The translations under genes were made by a program, and so were the position numbers. From Paralichthys olivaceus (lineage: Eukaryota > Chordata > Actinopteri > Pleuronectiformes > Paralichthyidae): DNA of 64,000 nt. This document shows positions 1-11,863 of this stretch, in pieces (positions within the stretch are counted from its first letter, which is position 1; every line of letters starts with the position of its first letter). The stretch spans positions 12,977,580 to 13,041,579 of the forward strand of contig NC_091104.1 of assembly GCF_024713975.1 (NCBI RefSeq), given 5' to 3'. Under the pieces are notes generated by a model. It ran no database searches and had not been told where the DNA came from. It saw only the letters and a list, made by a program, of their open reading frames with translations.

Positions 1-482
1 ACTGAATTATATATAATTATATGATAATGATATATCCTGCTACGTACATGTATATGTATGTTGTACAAAAAGACAGATGATAGACAAAATGGGCATTCAT
101 ACAGATTTTATTTACAAATTATTTTGACTAATATGTTTAATGCTTGACTTTTAATTGTTTCAAAATGTAGTTTTATTATTTTAACTTAACTAATGAATGA
201 TTCTTTCAAATTGTATGTAATTAAAAATATCTGAGTGAAGCTGATTTATGGGTTAATGTGTCTCTCTTTGTAAACACTGGTATTTAGCGCCCTCTACCGG
301 TGAGCAGGTGTGTCTAACTCTCTGTGTGACCCGGAAGTACATTCATCTCTCTCGGCCACGCGTGTGGAAGGTAAAAACATCTTCCATGTTTGGTATAACT
401 TCTCCTGAACAGAATCAGTAAAGCAAAACTCTGCCTCCTCCAGATCCTCCTCTGTAAACACCGCGTGATTGTAGCATCCAAC
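1..482. other. 5' flank of ZNF593
   Basis: AT-rich to about position 280, then a more mixed stretch that probably holds the ZNF593 promoter and 5' untranslated region just before the start codon at 483. I see no TATA box in a convincing place and no other coding exon. Short open frames on both strands here lack splice context or family resemblance. Confidence 0.4.
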
Positions 483-1822
483 ATGGGCAAGTCCAAACAG
501 ACGGGAAACCACAAGAGCGACAAGAAGAAGAACATCGCAAAGACGTGGAAGACGAAGCGCAGGACCAAAGACCTGGACCAGATCCACTCGGACATGAAGC
601 CGGAGACCGCAGCCCAGCTGCTGAAGCAGGAGGTGGACTTCGATGTGACAGGGTGTGCGCAACACTACTGTCTGCACTGCGCGTAAGTTCAGCCCATGTC
701 CATACACACAGCAGAGGAATCAGTCGTGTTACAGCAGCGAAGTGGAGAGAACGACTGACAAGCATCAGTATAAAAGTACTGAACAACTTGATCACATAGA
801 AAGATATAAGAAGATGGAATATAGGCAATATTCCTTTTGTTTTCTTTCTAAAAACAATGATGAAATTCTGTGTAAGCAACTGAAAGTTTTATGAGTTCTT
901 ACTTTGTGAATATTGCAGATTTAACCAAATAAATTACTTTAAAAGACACATACCTGTGCATCAGAAATGATCTTAATTCGATTTAATCACCTTTAAAGGT
1001 CCAGTGTGTAAGATTTAGATGAAAGGGATCTATTGGCAGAAATTTGATGTAGAATAATCCTCATGATGTTTCATCTAAATTGTATGAATTGTTGTTTTCT
1101 TTACCCCAGAAAAAGCCCTTTATATTTAAATGCTTAAATATTTACATTGATGGGGTCCTCTCTACGGAGGCAGCCATCTTTTTTTTTACAGTAGTCCAGA
1201 CTGGACAAACTAAACACCTTTTGATTTTTTATGACATTTTAAGGTTTCCACAGTTTCTCTTTCATGTTTGGAAGGAGAGGGTGAGGTGAAGGGTGTTCAG
1301 CTGCAACATGACATTTCAACACTAGATATCACAAAATTCTACACACTGTACCTTTAAAACTTTTTAGGAACCATTTAAAGAATCTTGCGTTTCAGGTCCA
1401 GTGGACTAATCAATGAGTTGTTTCAGCTCTTCTGTCAACACTGGGGCTAAATTGTGTGTTCATGATGCTCAGTCCCACTTTAACACAGTTGCACTTTTAT
1501 GTCTTGCAGGAGATATTTTGTGGATATGAGATCTTTGAAAGAGCACTTCAGAACTAAAGTGCACAAAAGAAGGTAAGACAGCAGTGTCTCTTATGTGCAT
1601 GTTATTAAAACCAAGATCATTTCCTGTTCTAATCGGGTTCGGTCCCACATCATACAGGACAATAATGGCTTCAATGGTTTCTCCTCTTCATCCAGGTTGA
1701 AGCAGCTCAGAGAGGAGCCCTACACCCAGGCTGAGGCGGATAGAGCGGCAGGTATGGGGTCATATATCCCTCCAAAAACAGTGGAAGTGAAGACACAGCC
1801 GGTGGAGGAGGACATGAACTGA
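483..1822 (+). CDS. znf593: Zinc finger protein 593 (Bud20-like), complete, 3 exons
   Basis: Exons 483-682, 1510-1572 and 1696-1822 join in phase to give 129 residues ending in TGA. The N-terminus ([15 protein letters not shown]) is very basic, as usual for this family. One U1/JAZ-type C2H2 finger is visible: C63-x2-C66, x12, H79-x5-H85, and it is split by intron 1. After it come the [20 protein letters not shown] motif and an acidic tail. The length is close to human ZNF593 (about 134 residues as I recall). The yeast relative Bud20 is a shuttling factor that helps export pre-60S ribosomal subunits, so a nuclear or nucleolar role in ribosome assembly is likely; that role is family knowledge. 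The donors are GTAAG. The start was chosen because it opens the conserved MGKSKQ motif. Intron 1 contains a MITE. Confidence 0.95.
997..1353 (-). mobile_element. TTAA-flanked MITE, copy 1 (ZNF593 intron 1)
   Basis: A 357-bp element with terminal inverted repeats AGGTCCAGTGTGTA at the left and TACACACTGTACCT at the right. It is flanked on both sides by TTAA (993-996 and 1354-1357). It is in reverse orientation to the copies at 27850 and 49760. There is no long coding frame, so it is non-autonomous. The TTAA target site suggests mobilisation by a piggyBac-type transposase, which is inference. Confidence 0.85.
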
Positions 1823-2102
1823 GAACCGCCCACATTAAACCCATGGACTGATGAACTCAGCAACAGTAGCATTGACAGAATGAATGATGCTCCTGTTTGT
1901 TCCTGCTGTCACAAATTCCAGATGCATTGTGAAATGCTTTTTGTCTGTGACGACTCGTACTTGTTTTTCAGTCAGCTGTGATACAAGTGGCTGTTAAATG
2001 TCTGCGTATCTCCGGAATCAGGGAGGCCTCACCCGGCACTGGGTACTTAAATGCAACATGCACCTATGTAAATACAGACTGGGCCTATCTGTGGGAAATG
2101 AT

Positions 2103-2108
2103 AATAAA
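2103..2108 (+). terminator. Poly(A) signal, ZNF593
   Basis: AATAAA about 280 bp after the ZNF593 stop codon. It is the first canonical hexamer downstream, so it is the likely 3' end signal. Confidence 0.55.
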
Positions 2109-2129
2109 CCATACAACAGAGTGCATTCA

Positions 2130-3700
2130 CTCAATTTTCATTTATACAGTGGAGTTGGAGCAATGATTCTCAAACTGATGTAGCTCAGAGATATAAAAGA
2201 CATTTCCATCACAAAGAATTATGTGCATTTATTTATTTAACACTTTACAACACATGTCCTTAGAAAAACTGAACTGTCATTTGTTATGTTTCACCCCTGT
2301 CAGTTGGTTTGTTTGTTGGTTTGTTTGTTTGTTTGTAAGAAAGATTAAGCAAAAACTAATAGACATATTACGACAAAACTCAATCCATTACATTTTTATG
2401 CAGATTCAGATCAGGGTTTGAATCCAAGATTTTTCTTTCACCTTTAACATTGTTACATTTAAAATATTCAGGGAATAATTAACGGATCGTGACTTTAAAA
2501 ATCAGGCAAGTTGAGGGGACTGAGATTTATGAGTGTGTGTACTTTGTGCAGATGCAAATAATCTAGATCTGGTGAATTTAAATGTGGTTTTATCAGGGGA
2601 CTGTGTGGCCTTAGTGTTGGTATGCAGTCTACGGAGGACCATTCTAGTTTTCACTATCATTCATTTGAATTGAAGGTGTGTCTGTGTGTCAGATATCTGC
2701 CACAAGGACATGTTTTACTTAAACGGGCCTTGAACAATCAGGCATGTTAAACAACTGAAAAAGACTGATTATTGTGTTTAGGAAATATATGCAACTCATG
2801 TCCGCCCTTCTGTCGAAACCTAAAGTGAGGCATCAAACAGATTTAGTTTCATTTAAAGAGAGAAACTATATTTTAGTAATAGAGAGCGAGTAAAGTAAAA
2901 TATTGTCCCTTTGAATCATTTCACATTGCACATTTTTATAAGACTTCTACTTATTTATGTGGCAGGAAAACCTCAAACGTGTTAGAAATATTTTCAACAT
3001 GTGATTTCAATGGATGACTCTGGAAACATTTCAGAGACCGTTGTCAGCCTTACACGTCTTCATCTCACAGTCGGTGAAATCAGACTTGCAAAGATACAGA
3101 TTGATGATTTACAGATATGTGAATTTTAATGAAACATATCAAACTATGCTGTGATTTTAACATTAGGACAGTTTTAACATTGGGGACATGCTACAATCCA
3201 GCAGAGTCTGTCTTGACTTCCTGTGGTAGGACCACAGAGCTACAGACACCACAGACCCTCTGGCAGAGAAACGTGTAATTGAGGCTTGTTACATTCACAT
3301 TCCTGTGACGAACAATGAGACACTGCCCCTTTAAATGACCACTCCTGTCAAGCTTTACAGAATGTCAACCAGAGACATCCGGTCATCCCTTTCAAAAATA
3401 AATCCCAAGACGAAAGATGAAAACAACTATGCGCACAGGGGAAACCAAAGAGGAAGCAGTTTCCATTTCCTCTGTTTATCCGGAAAGATTACAGATAATA
3501 ATGATTTAATCACTGTAAGATAAAAAACAACACATGAAATAGCGACAAACTGTTTAGAAGATATTATTAGTGTACACTTCCTGTTAGCATTTAACTTGGA
3601 GCGCTGATTGATGATACAGTGGTTTTATTTTGAGCTAGCTAAAGGCTGATATCCGGTTTTCACGTGGCTATCACTTGCTAACCTGACGCATTTTCTGCAC
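2130..3700. other. Intergenic, ZNF593 to selenoprotein N
   Basis: AT-rich DNA with no coding exon that I can support. It contains a short (GTTT)n stretch near 2305-2335. The right end becomes more GC-rich approaching the selenoprotein N first exon. Confidence 0.4.
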
Positions 3701-3922
3701 ATCCATATGTCTGTGGCTGGATGTGGGAGCGAGACGCCTGCTGAGCTTGTAACGGCCGGAAAAGGACGCGCGGTCGCCGGCTACAGGACCCAAGAGCTGT
3801 CGGTAGATTTCCACACACTTTTTTTTTTTAAGGAGAAAGTTTTAGACTGAGGCGTTACCGTCGCTTTACAGCCCGACGACCATGCCCTCCTCCTCTAAAT
3901 AGCCTCGGTGCGGGGTGGAAGG

Positions 3923-6900
3923 ATGGCGGCGGACGTGGATAACAGAACCCCCGAGGATGAGGGAGACGGTCCGCCGCAGAACAGGCGCCGGAGTGCGGGC
4001 TCAGGATCGTGGGTGCCCCGGGTGATGTGGACGCTGCTGGTGGTCGGTGCTGTTCCTCTGCTCGCTTTGGGGATCAAGTGCTATCAGGACGCTCAGCTCG
4101 TCAGACGTCATGTGAGAGATCATCTGAAACACTTCTTCTACACGTCTCATAACATCTGGGCTTTCATTGTTTCACCTTGTAAGAGACATCAACACGTATG
4201 AAGGCACGTTAAGTCAGAAAATATCTGCTAGTCTACTGTCAGATATGTGCCAGAGTACTATCAATTATAGGGTTTTGACTATGTGGCCATAATTATATCA
4301 AGATTTTTCCATATCCATAATTATCGCGATAAATGTCACATTATTATTTATTTTAAGTTTGTAGACTGATTTCTGCTCCTGACTGAAAGTTGTGCTTTTT
4401 TAAACTCTTTAAAACTCTTTCAAACATTTTACAAATCTGAGGAAGATCAGTTCCATGTTATACCTTCATTATTTATATATATTGAGCCATCCTAAGGGTT
4501 AGGGTATTGCAACTGATGGTTTATTGATATAATTTTTCATCTGTCCAAATCAATCCCTACTTGTATTACTATAAAGTTTGCATTTGCCTTAATGTAATAT
4601 TTATTTGTTACATTTCACTTAAGCTTGCCTTCAGATTTATTATTTGCCAGACACCAGTTGCCTTAAAACAGCCCATGTGCAGACTTTCCACCTCATAGTG
4701 TTTTATGAGAGGGCTGTGGCTCTGTGTCCCAGCTGTTAAAACTCTGTAAACCCACGCTTGTTTGCCTACAGAGGGTCTCCAAATTGTTCCTTCCCCCTCT
4801 CTCTCCCTCCATTGTGCATACGCTTGTAGGCACGCATCTGTCCGTCAGAGAGAGGGAGGTCTGACTCTAAAACACATGCCAGGAATCTGTGGCCTCTGGG
4901 CTGATCTCTATCCGGACAGGACTGCTGAGGTCGAACGGACGCTCAGACTAAACACTACAAGTCCTGCAATGTGCTTAAAGTAGATAATCCTACCTGGACT
5001 TAAAAGTGGCGCGCACATCTGCAGCAGGGTCTTTTGCTCCTGTTCTGTTCTGTATTTTGTGTGTTTGCATCTCTTGGGTTTTGAGAGGATTACAAGAAAC
5101 ATCTGTTCAAACAACGACATAGTGTAGTATTTACCTTCTCATCATCAACAGCACTATGACACTGGCACTGAGTATAACACCTTGGAATAGAAGAGGAATC
5201 AGATCTTCTGAAAAAAGGACTAAAGTATTGAACCACCTACATAAATTGAAAAAGTCTCACAGAGGCAGTGTCTGAAACTCTGCAGGGCCAGATGGATTGG
5301 CCAGACCTTCCACTCAACTTATAGCTCAAAAAGATTTAGTGTTTCCATTCTGATTAGCAAAAAAAAAATTCTCATAAATCAGGGGCGGATGCAGAGGCGA
5401 AGCAAGCTGAAATCTGACTGGCCCCTGAAGTGCTCCTGTCCTGTCAGTAGTGTTGAAACTAAAGATTTGACTAAAAACAGCATGACTAAGCCAGTATCTA
5501 CGACTCCCACTTTCTTTCAATTAGCCAACTTTTCTGACTTTTTGCAGCTGTGTTTTATGTCATCCATCTCTTGTCAGTTTGTCTTCATCCCTGAATCTTT
5601 CTGTTTTATGTGATACGATTGCTCGCTGGCCCAATTTCGGTGCTGCATTGAAAATCTCTGAAGCGTGTGCAACGACAATAATGATCTGTCCAATGCTTTT
5701 GTGTCTCTCTGATAGGAGGAGAGTGTTCGAGTTCTAGGTGCCGAGGGGCTGTTTCTCTTCGCTTCGCTGGACACCGACCACGACCTCTATCTCAGCCCTG
5801 AGGAGTTTAAACCTATTGCTGAGAAACTCACAGGTACATCATATTATCTCCCATCTCACATTCTCCTTACTCACTAACAAAACCTCAGTATCACTGATCA
5901 TGTACCTTTTATCTACAAATCTATTCCTACTCTCAAACACAGGGATCACAGCCCCTGTGGATTTTGAGGAGGAAGTGATCCATGATCCCAGCGGAGAGAC
6001 TTTGACGTTGGAGGCCAAAATGCAGCCTCTGCTGCTCGACTCTATGACGAAAAGCAAAGATGGTTTTCTCGGGGTGAGATTACCAAGTTCTCAAGGCTTT
6101 TTTCACACAGGAGCTTTATTTTTTTCTTCCTCTCTTCTACTTTACAGACTATATATAGAACTGCTTTGATGAAAGTCACGGATTAGCCTCACAAATAAAA
6201 TCACAGAAGAAGCTGCACCAAGTTTGGTAATACAGAAACATATTCAGTGATTTCGAAGAGGTTGCTCGGACGTCAGTAAAGAGGCACCACCCCAAGATAG
6301 TTGAGATTATTAGAAGAAATTCAGTTATTTTTCATAAATATTGCAGTAAATTTCCATTTTAAATTCAGCTCTCTGTGAACACAGTTCATTCAAAATTTGC
6401 AAACCACCAAGAAATGAATCAATAATGAAATAGCAGTGATTTGAAAAGCACAGATCTGTGTCTGAATAAATTATGGCATGATAAATTGTTTCTTCTTATC
6501 TCTTTAAATTCGGTACAAAGGTTCACTTGGACTCAAAGATAAACGGATTAGAATTTGGTGGACAAAACTCAACGGTCACTCCGACCTCACAAAACCCCCT
6601 TTTGCCTTGTGAACATGTTATCTTAAGAATAACTTGAGACAGTCCTTCCAGATTTGGCACAAATGTTCACTTAGACTCACTGATTAACTGATTTGATTTG
6701 GTTATACGAGTCATCATAAATCATAAATCTGTAAAAAAATGTATGTAGCCTGAAACTGCACAGGTTGTTGGACGCATACGATCTGGTTTAAGAATTAAAT
6801 TTTAATACCTGGTTTTCTGCCACCGTCTCTTTCAGGTTTCTCACAGCTCTCTGAGTGGGCTGCGCTCTTGGAAAAGCCCAGCGGTGCCTTCTTCTTCTTA

Positions 6901-9900
6901 CTCCGCCAGCCAGTTCCGGGTCTTCCTGCCCCCAAAGAACAAGGCTGAAGTGGGAGACACGTGGTGGGTGATGCCCAGTGAGCTCAACATCTTTACTGGA
7001 TACCTGCCCAACAATCGCTACCACCCTCCCATACCAAAAGGGAAAGAGGTATCCCAATAAACACTCCTATCTAGTAATGTTGAGGTCGTACCCTGTGTTG
7101 TATATTGACAGCTGCTCTTCTCCTGCCGCAGGTTCTCATCCACTCCCTGCTGAGTATGTTCCACCCTCGGCCCTTCATTAAATCACGTTTCGCTCCTCAG
7201 GGCGCAGTCGCCTGCATCCGTGCCAGCAACGACTATTACTATGACATTGTCATCAGGTGAGGAGCGACTCCAGTAGTGCTTTTTATATGCTTATCAACTT
7301 AGAAATTATACTTTACATTAGTGCTCACTTATGTACAGTAAATCACAGATTATTAGATTAATGTCTGGAAGGCAGCCATTGGTTGTTCTTTAAAATCAGC
7401 ATTCAGAGACTGAGCCTCTCAGTAAATGAAAATATGAGAATATTCACCAGAGACCTGTTTTCTTCTGCAGGATTCATGCAGAGTTCCAGCTCAACGATGT
7501 TCCTGACTTTCCCTTCTGGTTCACCCCGGGCCAGTTCACTGGTAACATCATCCTCTCTAAAGACGCATCTCATGTCCGACACTTCCACCTCTACGTCCCT
7601 AACGACAGGTAAGACCTCTGGACTCAGTGTCCCAGTGCTGTTGTAAGCTCCTGTAGAGCCTGTGTGAAGTGTCCTGTTGTGTCTCAGGTCTCTGAATGTG
7701 GACATGGAGTGGCTGTATGGGGCCAGTGAGAGCAGCAACATGGAGGTGGACATTGGATACCTGCCACAGGTACAGCTGCAGTGATGCACTTAGGCCACTA
7801 TGACTTTATGCAGATCATATTCCACCTTATACTATGCAGCCACATGATGGAGTGCCCTTGGCAGTAGTGAAGTGCGGGGTATACGCAGGTATATGGTGTA
7901 TATCCACTTGTTACCACACGCCTGTTGTGCACATCATTCATTTATAAATATAAATAGTCACCTTCAAAGACTATTAATGCTCTCAATGAATACAGTTGTG
8001 TCATGTGTTTACAGTTAGAGCTGCAGTCCACAGGCCCCTCCACTCCCTCCATCATCATGGACGAGGAGGGCAACGTCATAGACAGACGGGATGACGCCTC
8101 GGAGCCCATCCAGTTTGTCTTTGAGGACATCCTCTGGACATCAGAGATCAGTCAGCAAGAAGCCACTCGGCGTCTGGAGGTCACTCTCTACCCCTTTAAA
8201 AGGGTAAGTGTCCACATCACACATTTCCCCTCTTTGTTTGACATGAAGTGTGTGTAGCACTCACTCAGTTGTTTCTCATTATTCTCTTTTCCAGGTGTCC
8301 TACCTGCCTTTTTCCGAGGCCTTCGAGCGAGCCCAAGCAGAGAGGAAGCTGGTGCATTCCATTCTGCTTTGGGGAGCTTTAGACGACCAGTCCTGCTGAG
8401 GTCAGATCATTCACAAGTAGTTGATTTCACAGCATTTTACAAAGTTAGTGATCCTAGAGGAGTAAGATTTGAGGTACAAGGCTATAAATGGAAGAAAAAG
8501 GCAAAAGAATAACGAGATAAAATCAGATTCACCACCAAAGTTCAGTTTCTCATGCAGAGTGTTGCACAGTCTGGAAGCCTGATAGAGTTACTTAAAAAAT
8601 GTAGTCATTAAAAGCATCAGAAAATAAGCTCTATAAAAACAACTTAACTTAAATATTGGATATTTCTGCAAGAAAGATTTAATTTTGCTTCAAAAGAGAA
8701 GGAACAGTCAATGAAAATATGTTTCAGGACACTTTTAAAACAAGATATGTAACCTTCTTTTAAAAGATAATCTTCCTCTTACAAAGTTAAAGTTGAATTC
8801 ATAAGAAACAACACACTGTTTTATACATTCAGGTGTTTTACTTTTTGATCTTAATATGATGTGGTATGTTACGTGAGCAAATATTGCTGCATAGCTCACA
8901 TAACTGAGCTGCTTCACTGGCTTCACGATTCATCTCCTAATCTGAATTTCAGCAAAAGTCAAGTAGTCTCACTTTAAAAGCAAAGCCAAGAAGTCATTGA
9001 AATAAAGAATTTTTAATTGAACATCTCTCTCTCTCTCTCCTCTCCTACGTATTTAGGTTCGGGGCGAACTCTCCGGGAGACAGTCCTGGAAAGTTCGCCC
9101 GTCCTGGCCCTGCTCAACCAGAGCTTCGTCAGCAGCTGGTCTCTGGTCAAAGAGCTGGAGAACATGCAGGTGAGCAAGAGAACAACGCCCTGAGAAGAGA
9201 CTTACCTTTATTAAGTGCAGCGGTTTCATGCTGCTACTGTTGCTGCAGTGACGTTTCCTCTTTTATCAGGCTGATGAGCAGAACACTGTGCTGGGTGAAA
9301 AGGCTCGATTACATCTGGAGAAGTACAACTTCCCTGTGGAGATGATGGTGGCGCTGCCCAATGGAACCATTGTAAGCGTTTTTGTAATATCATGTATCCT
9401 GTTAATTTCAAGAAATATAAATATTAAATGTTGGGTTTGCATTAGTTGGAAGATAACACTCCATGGATAATGAAGAGTTAGGTTGATATCAATGAAGTAA
9501 CAGTGGAGTACATGCATGCATCGTTTCCTATGAACGCCAAGTGTATAGATCTGAAGTTATAAACTGGTGCAGGAATAGTTTATCTTATCTCTAACAAAAA
9601 CTATTCTATAGATATAAAATCAGATTCTGTAAATACATTAATGGCTGTTTGAGATGCATCACAAGTTTAAAATTGCCTACTAACTTTGGCTTACACCCAC
9701 TGTAACTGTGGACGTCTCTATATATTTATTTGTTCATAATAATAAGCCAAACAACTAATGTTGTGAAATAAGTTTCATGAAAGCTTTCACCATGTTCTGT
9801 GTCTGGCTTTAGGTCCACCACATCAACGCCAACTTCTTCCTGGACCAGACGGCCATGAAGCCAGAGGAGGAAGGAGCAACATTCAGCTTCTCTTCGGGGT

Positions 9901-9980
9901 TCGAGGACCCGTCCACATCCACTTATATCAGCTTCCTGAAAGAGGGGCTGGAGAAAGCCAAGGAGTACCTGGCACAGTAA
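3923..9980 (+). CDS. selenon: Selenoprotein N, complete, 12 exons, UGA read as selenocysteine
   Basis: Coding exons are 3923-4111, 5716-5833, 5943-6073, 6836-7048, 7132-7256, 7471-7608, 7688-7769, 8015-8203, 8295-8400, 9057-9169, 9270-9371 and 9813-9980. All phases agree and give 557 residues, close to the human protein without its primate Alu exon. Residues 1-34 are a short cytosolic-type tail and about 35-52 a membrane anchor. An EF-hand loop follows (D82-T-D-H-D-L-Y through E93). The redox site is S-C-U-G at 428-431, with U430 encoded by TGA at 8397-8399. Homology continues without a break after it ([15 protein letters not shown]), so it is not a stop. The last residues are KEYLAQ, then TAA. 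SELENON is an ER membrane protein that senses luminal calcium and regulates SERCA redox state; human defects cause rigid-spine and multiminicore myopathy (family knowledge). The 3' UTR should carry a SECIS, but I could not identify it. The gene converges on the TLDc gene. Confidence 0.97.
6480..6720 (-). repeat. Teleost calcium/toxin-unrelated dispersed repeat, fragment (SELENON intron 3)
   Basis: Reverse-orientation copy of a repeat family found at five places in this window. Diagnostic phrases include tttggcacaaatgttcactt and ctcactgattaactgattt. The family shows internal periodicity of roughly 100-110 bp. No coding capacity is seen. Confidence 0.65.
8397..8399 (+). other. selenon: Recoded UGA (selenocysteine codon) of selenoprotein N
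   Basis: TCC TGC TGA G reads S-C-U-G in the established frame. The codon is the second-last triplet position of exon 9: only one exon base (8400) separates it from the GT donor. Family knowledge: vertebrate SELENON has this same motif, with Sec462 in the human numbering. Confidence 0.96.
9062..9100 (+). promoter_or_regulatory. selenon: Selenocysteine redefinition element (SRE) stem-loop
   Basis: GGGCGAACT (9062-9070) pairs perfectly with AGTTCGCCC (9092-9100), giving a 9-bp stem closed by a 21-nt loop. In the spliced mRNA exactly six bases separate the UGA from the stem. A stem-loop at this spacing is the known SRE of vertebrate SELENON and promotes UGA readthrough. Here the whole stem lies in exon 10 and the UGA in exon 9, so the arrangement exists only after intron 9 is removed. 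Confidence 0.9.
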
Positions 9981-11029
9981 TGTGTGTGACAGAGGCTGAG
10001 AATTTAAACGGGAGGATATGATAAACATTCCTCTGGGAAAACCCTCAGTCGTGTAGAGAAGAGAGAAGCCGTCTCCTCAGTGTTGGCAGCTGAGAAACGT
10101 TTTATGCCTTCAATCCTGTTTGTTACCATTTATTTGAATGTCTCTCCTGGTTAAAAATGGTTTTATATACAGTATTTACATTGAGAGAAAAAGTACATAT
10201 ACTGCTACTGTGTATACTGTTAATGTAATACATTTTAATGAAAGATAAAGGCCTGGCACTGAGCAGTAACAACCAAACACATTTAGATCTGCTCTCTCTG
10301 CTTGAAGCAGCTGATGAATGTGGATACAAAATGTAGGCAGAGGCCTGCCAAGTCATTCTTCAGTGCAAGTGCTTATGTCATCTTAAAGACAAATCATAAG
10401 TGCATCAACGTATTTTTTGATCATTCTTCTTTATATCCCGGTGCTGCATGTGCAATATTTAACGACTGAATGAGTTTTTCCTGCTGATGATTCTACCCAC
10501 AGATGGCACCGGTGCCGCCTCCAGTTGTGTCTCAGCAGTTTGTGAAGACTTTGCCTGAAAGCTCTCTCTGGGCCGGGTGACGCCTGATGTTGTTGCTGAG
10601 GCTGCTGGAGGAAACAACCGTCGCTGTCTCTGGGGACAAACACAGCTGGAAAAATTAAACAGGGTAGCGCCACGTGATTTATTGATGATGATTATGATTG
10701 TTGTTTTCTTTGAGTTTGAAACCAAATGTTGAGATATTTGGCAGGTTTTCTGTTCAGAGGAAGATGTAACCACACCAAAGAACTTTTTTGCTTGGGCATT
10801 TGTCCACTTACTTCATATTTATGTAACTCAGTGGAACCAAATGGTCATTTGTTTTGCAGAATTGTTTGATCCCTTAACTGAAAGTTCTGTCGTTACTCTC
10901 AATGACACTCCAGTCAAACTACTATGTTTGCTTGTGTCTTTTGTCAAAGAGGAAACACTTAATATTTTAAGGGGAAACACAAATTACTGCCCTGTGGTTT
11001 AATAATCCACCAATAAGTGAAATTCAGTC

Positions 11030-11545
11030 AACATAATTTTTTTCTGGACTCATTGTGACCTTTCACCACAGAAATCAAATCTGTTAATCTTTCAGTCCAA
11101 GTGACAACTGGTCAAAATATGAAGTAATTCCCTAAAGGCAGATATCATTATCAAGTGGCCAAACATTTTTTGTGATTCCACTGTGACCATTCAAATCTGT
11201 TAATTAGTGAGTCTAAGTGAACATTTGTGCTAAACTTGAAAGGATTCTTTCAAGGCATTCTTAAGATTACACGTTCACAAGTGTATGGTGAGGTCTCCTT
11301 TGACATTAGACGAAGCCCAAGTGAATGTTTGTGCCAAATCCTAAAAGATTCCCTCGAGATGTCCCTGATTTATCATGTGTCTTGTGAGGTCACAGTCACC
11401 TTAACCTTTGGCCACCAAATTCTTATCAGTTCATCCTTGTTTCCAAGTGAAAGTTCTTGATGTGTTCTTGAGATATGGTGTTCACAAGAATGGGACAGAT
11501 GGGCAGACAACCTGAAAACAGAATGCCTCCTAGCACTGGCTGTTG
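11030..11545 (+). repeat. Teleost dispersed repeat inside the SELENON 3' UTR
   Basis: Several degenerate ~100-110-bp units carry phrases such as aatctgttaatc, gtctaagtgaacatttgtgc and gagatatggtgttcacaaga. It ends in gacaacctgaaaacagaatg, the usual right end of this family. It lies between the SELENON stop and its likely poly(A) signal, so it would be transcribed in the mRNA. Confidence 0.7.
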
Positions 11546-11794
11546 CAGCTACAGAGGCCTAAAAAAACATGGCAACATGGACACAAAATGAGCTGTTTAT
11601 CACAGCATGTCTAATTTTGTGTGAAACAGGAGAACCCAGTAATTTAAAAAAACTCATCTGATTAGTACCAGTGGATTTTGATAATGAGAATAACGTTGTA
11701 AGAGTAAAATACAGACCTACAAGGTCCTGTCAGCGTGAAATATCTGACTGTTTGAAACCTGTTATTCTACCAGTGGCATTTTTTCACAAGGTGA

Positions 11795-11800
11795 AATAAA
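11795..11800 (+). terminator. selenon: Likely poly(A) signal, SELENON
   Basis: AATAAA followed within 10-20 bp by a T-rich stretch. It is the first canonical hexamer I find after the SELENON stop, which implies a 3' UTR of about 1.8 kb. An ATTAAA variant upstream at about 10654-10659 could give a shorter form. Confidence 0.55.
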
Positions 11801-11857
11801 AGTGTTTTTTACACATTGAATTGTGTTCTCTCTATCATTGTTGACATTGTGCTGATT

Positions 11858-11863
11858 TTTATT
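11858..11863 (-). terminator. Likely poly(A) signal, TLDc gene (minus strand)
   Basis: TTTATT on the plus strand, read as AATAAA on the minus strand, about 830 bp after the TLDc gene stop at 12697-12699. It faces the SELENON poly(A) signal across 57 bp. Confidence 0.5.

Noticed and set aside
8397..8399. In-frame TGA as a truncating stop in SELENON
   Set aside because: Family homology continues directly after it, the residue before it is the expected Cys of S-C-U-G, and an SRE stem follows at the right distance.
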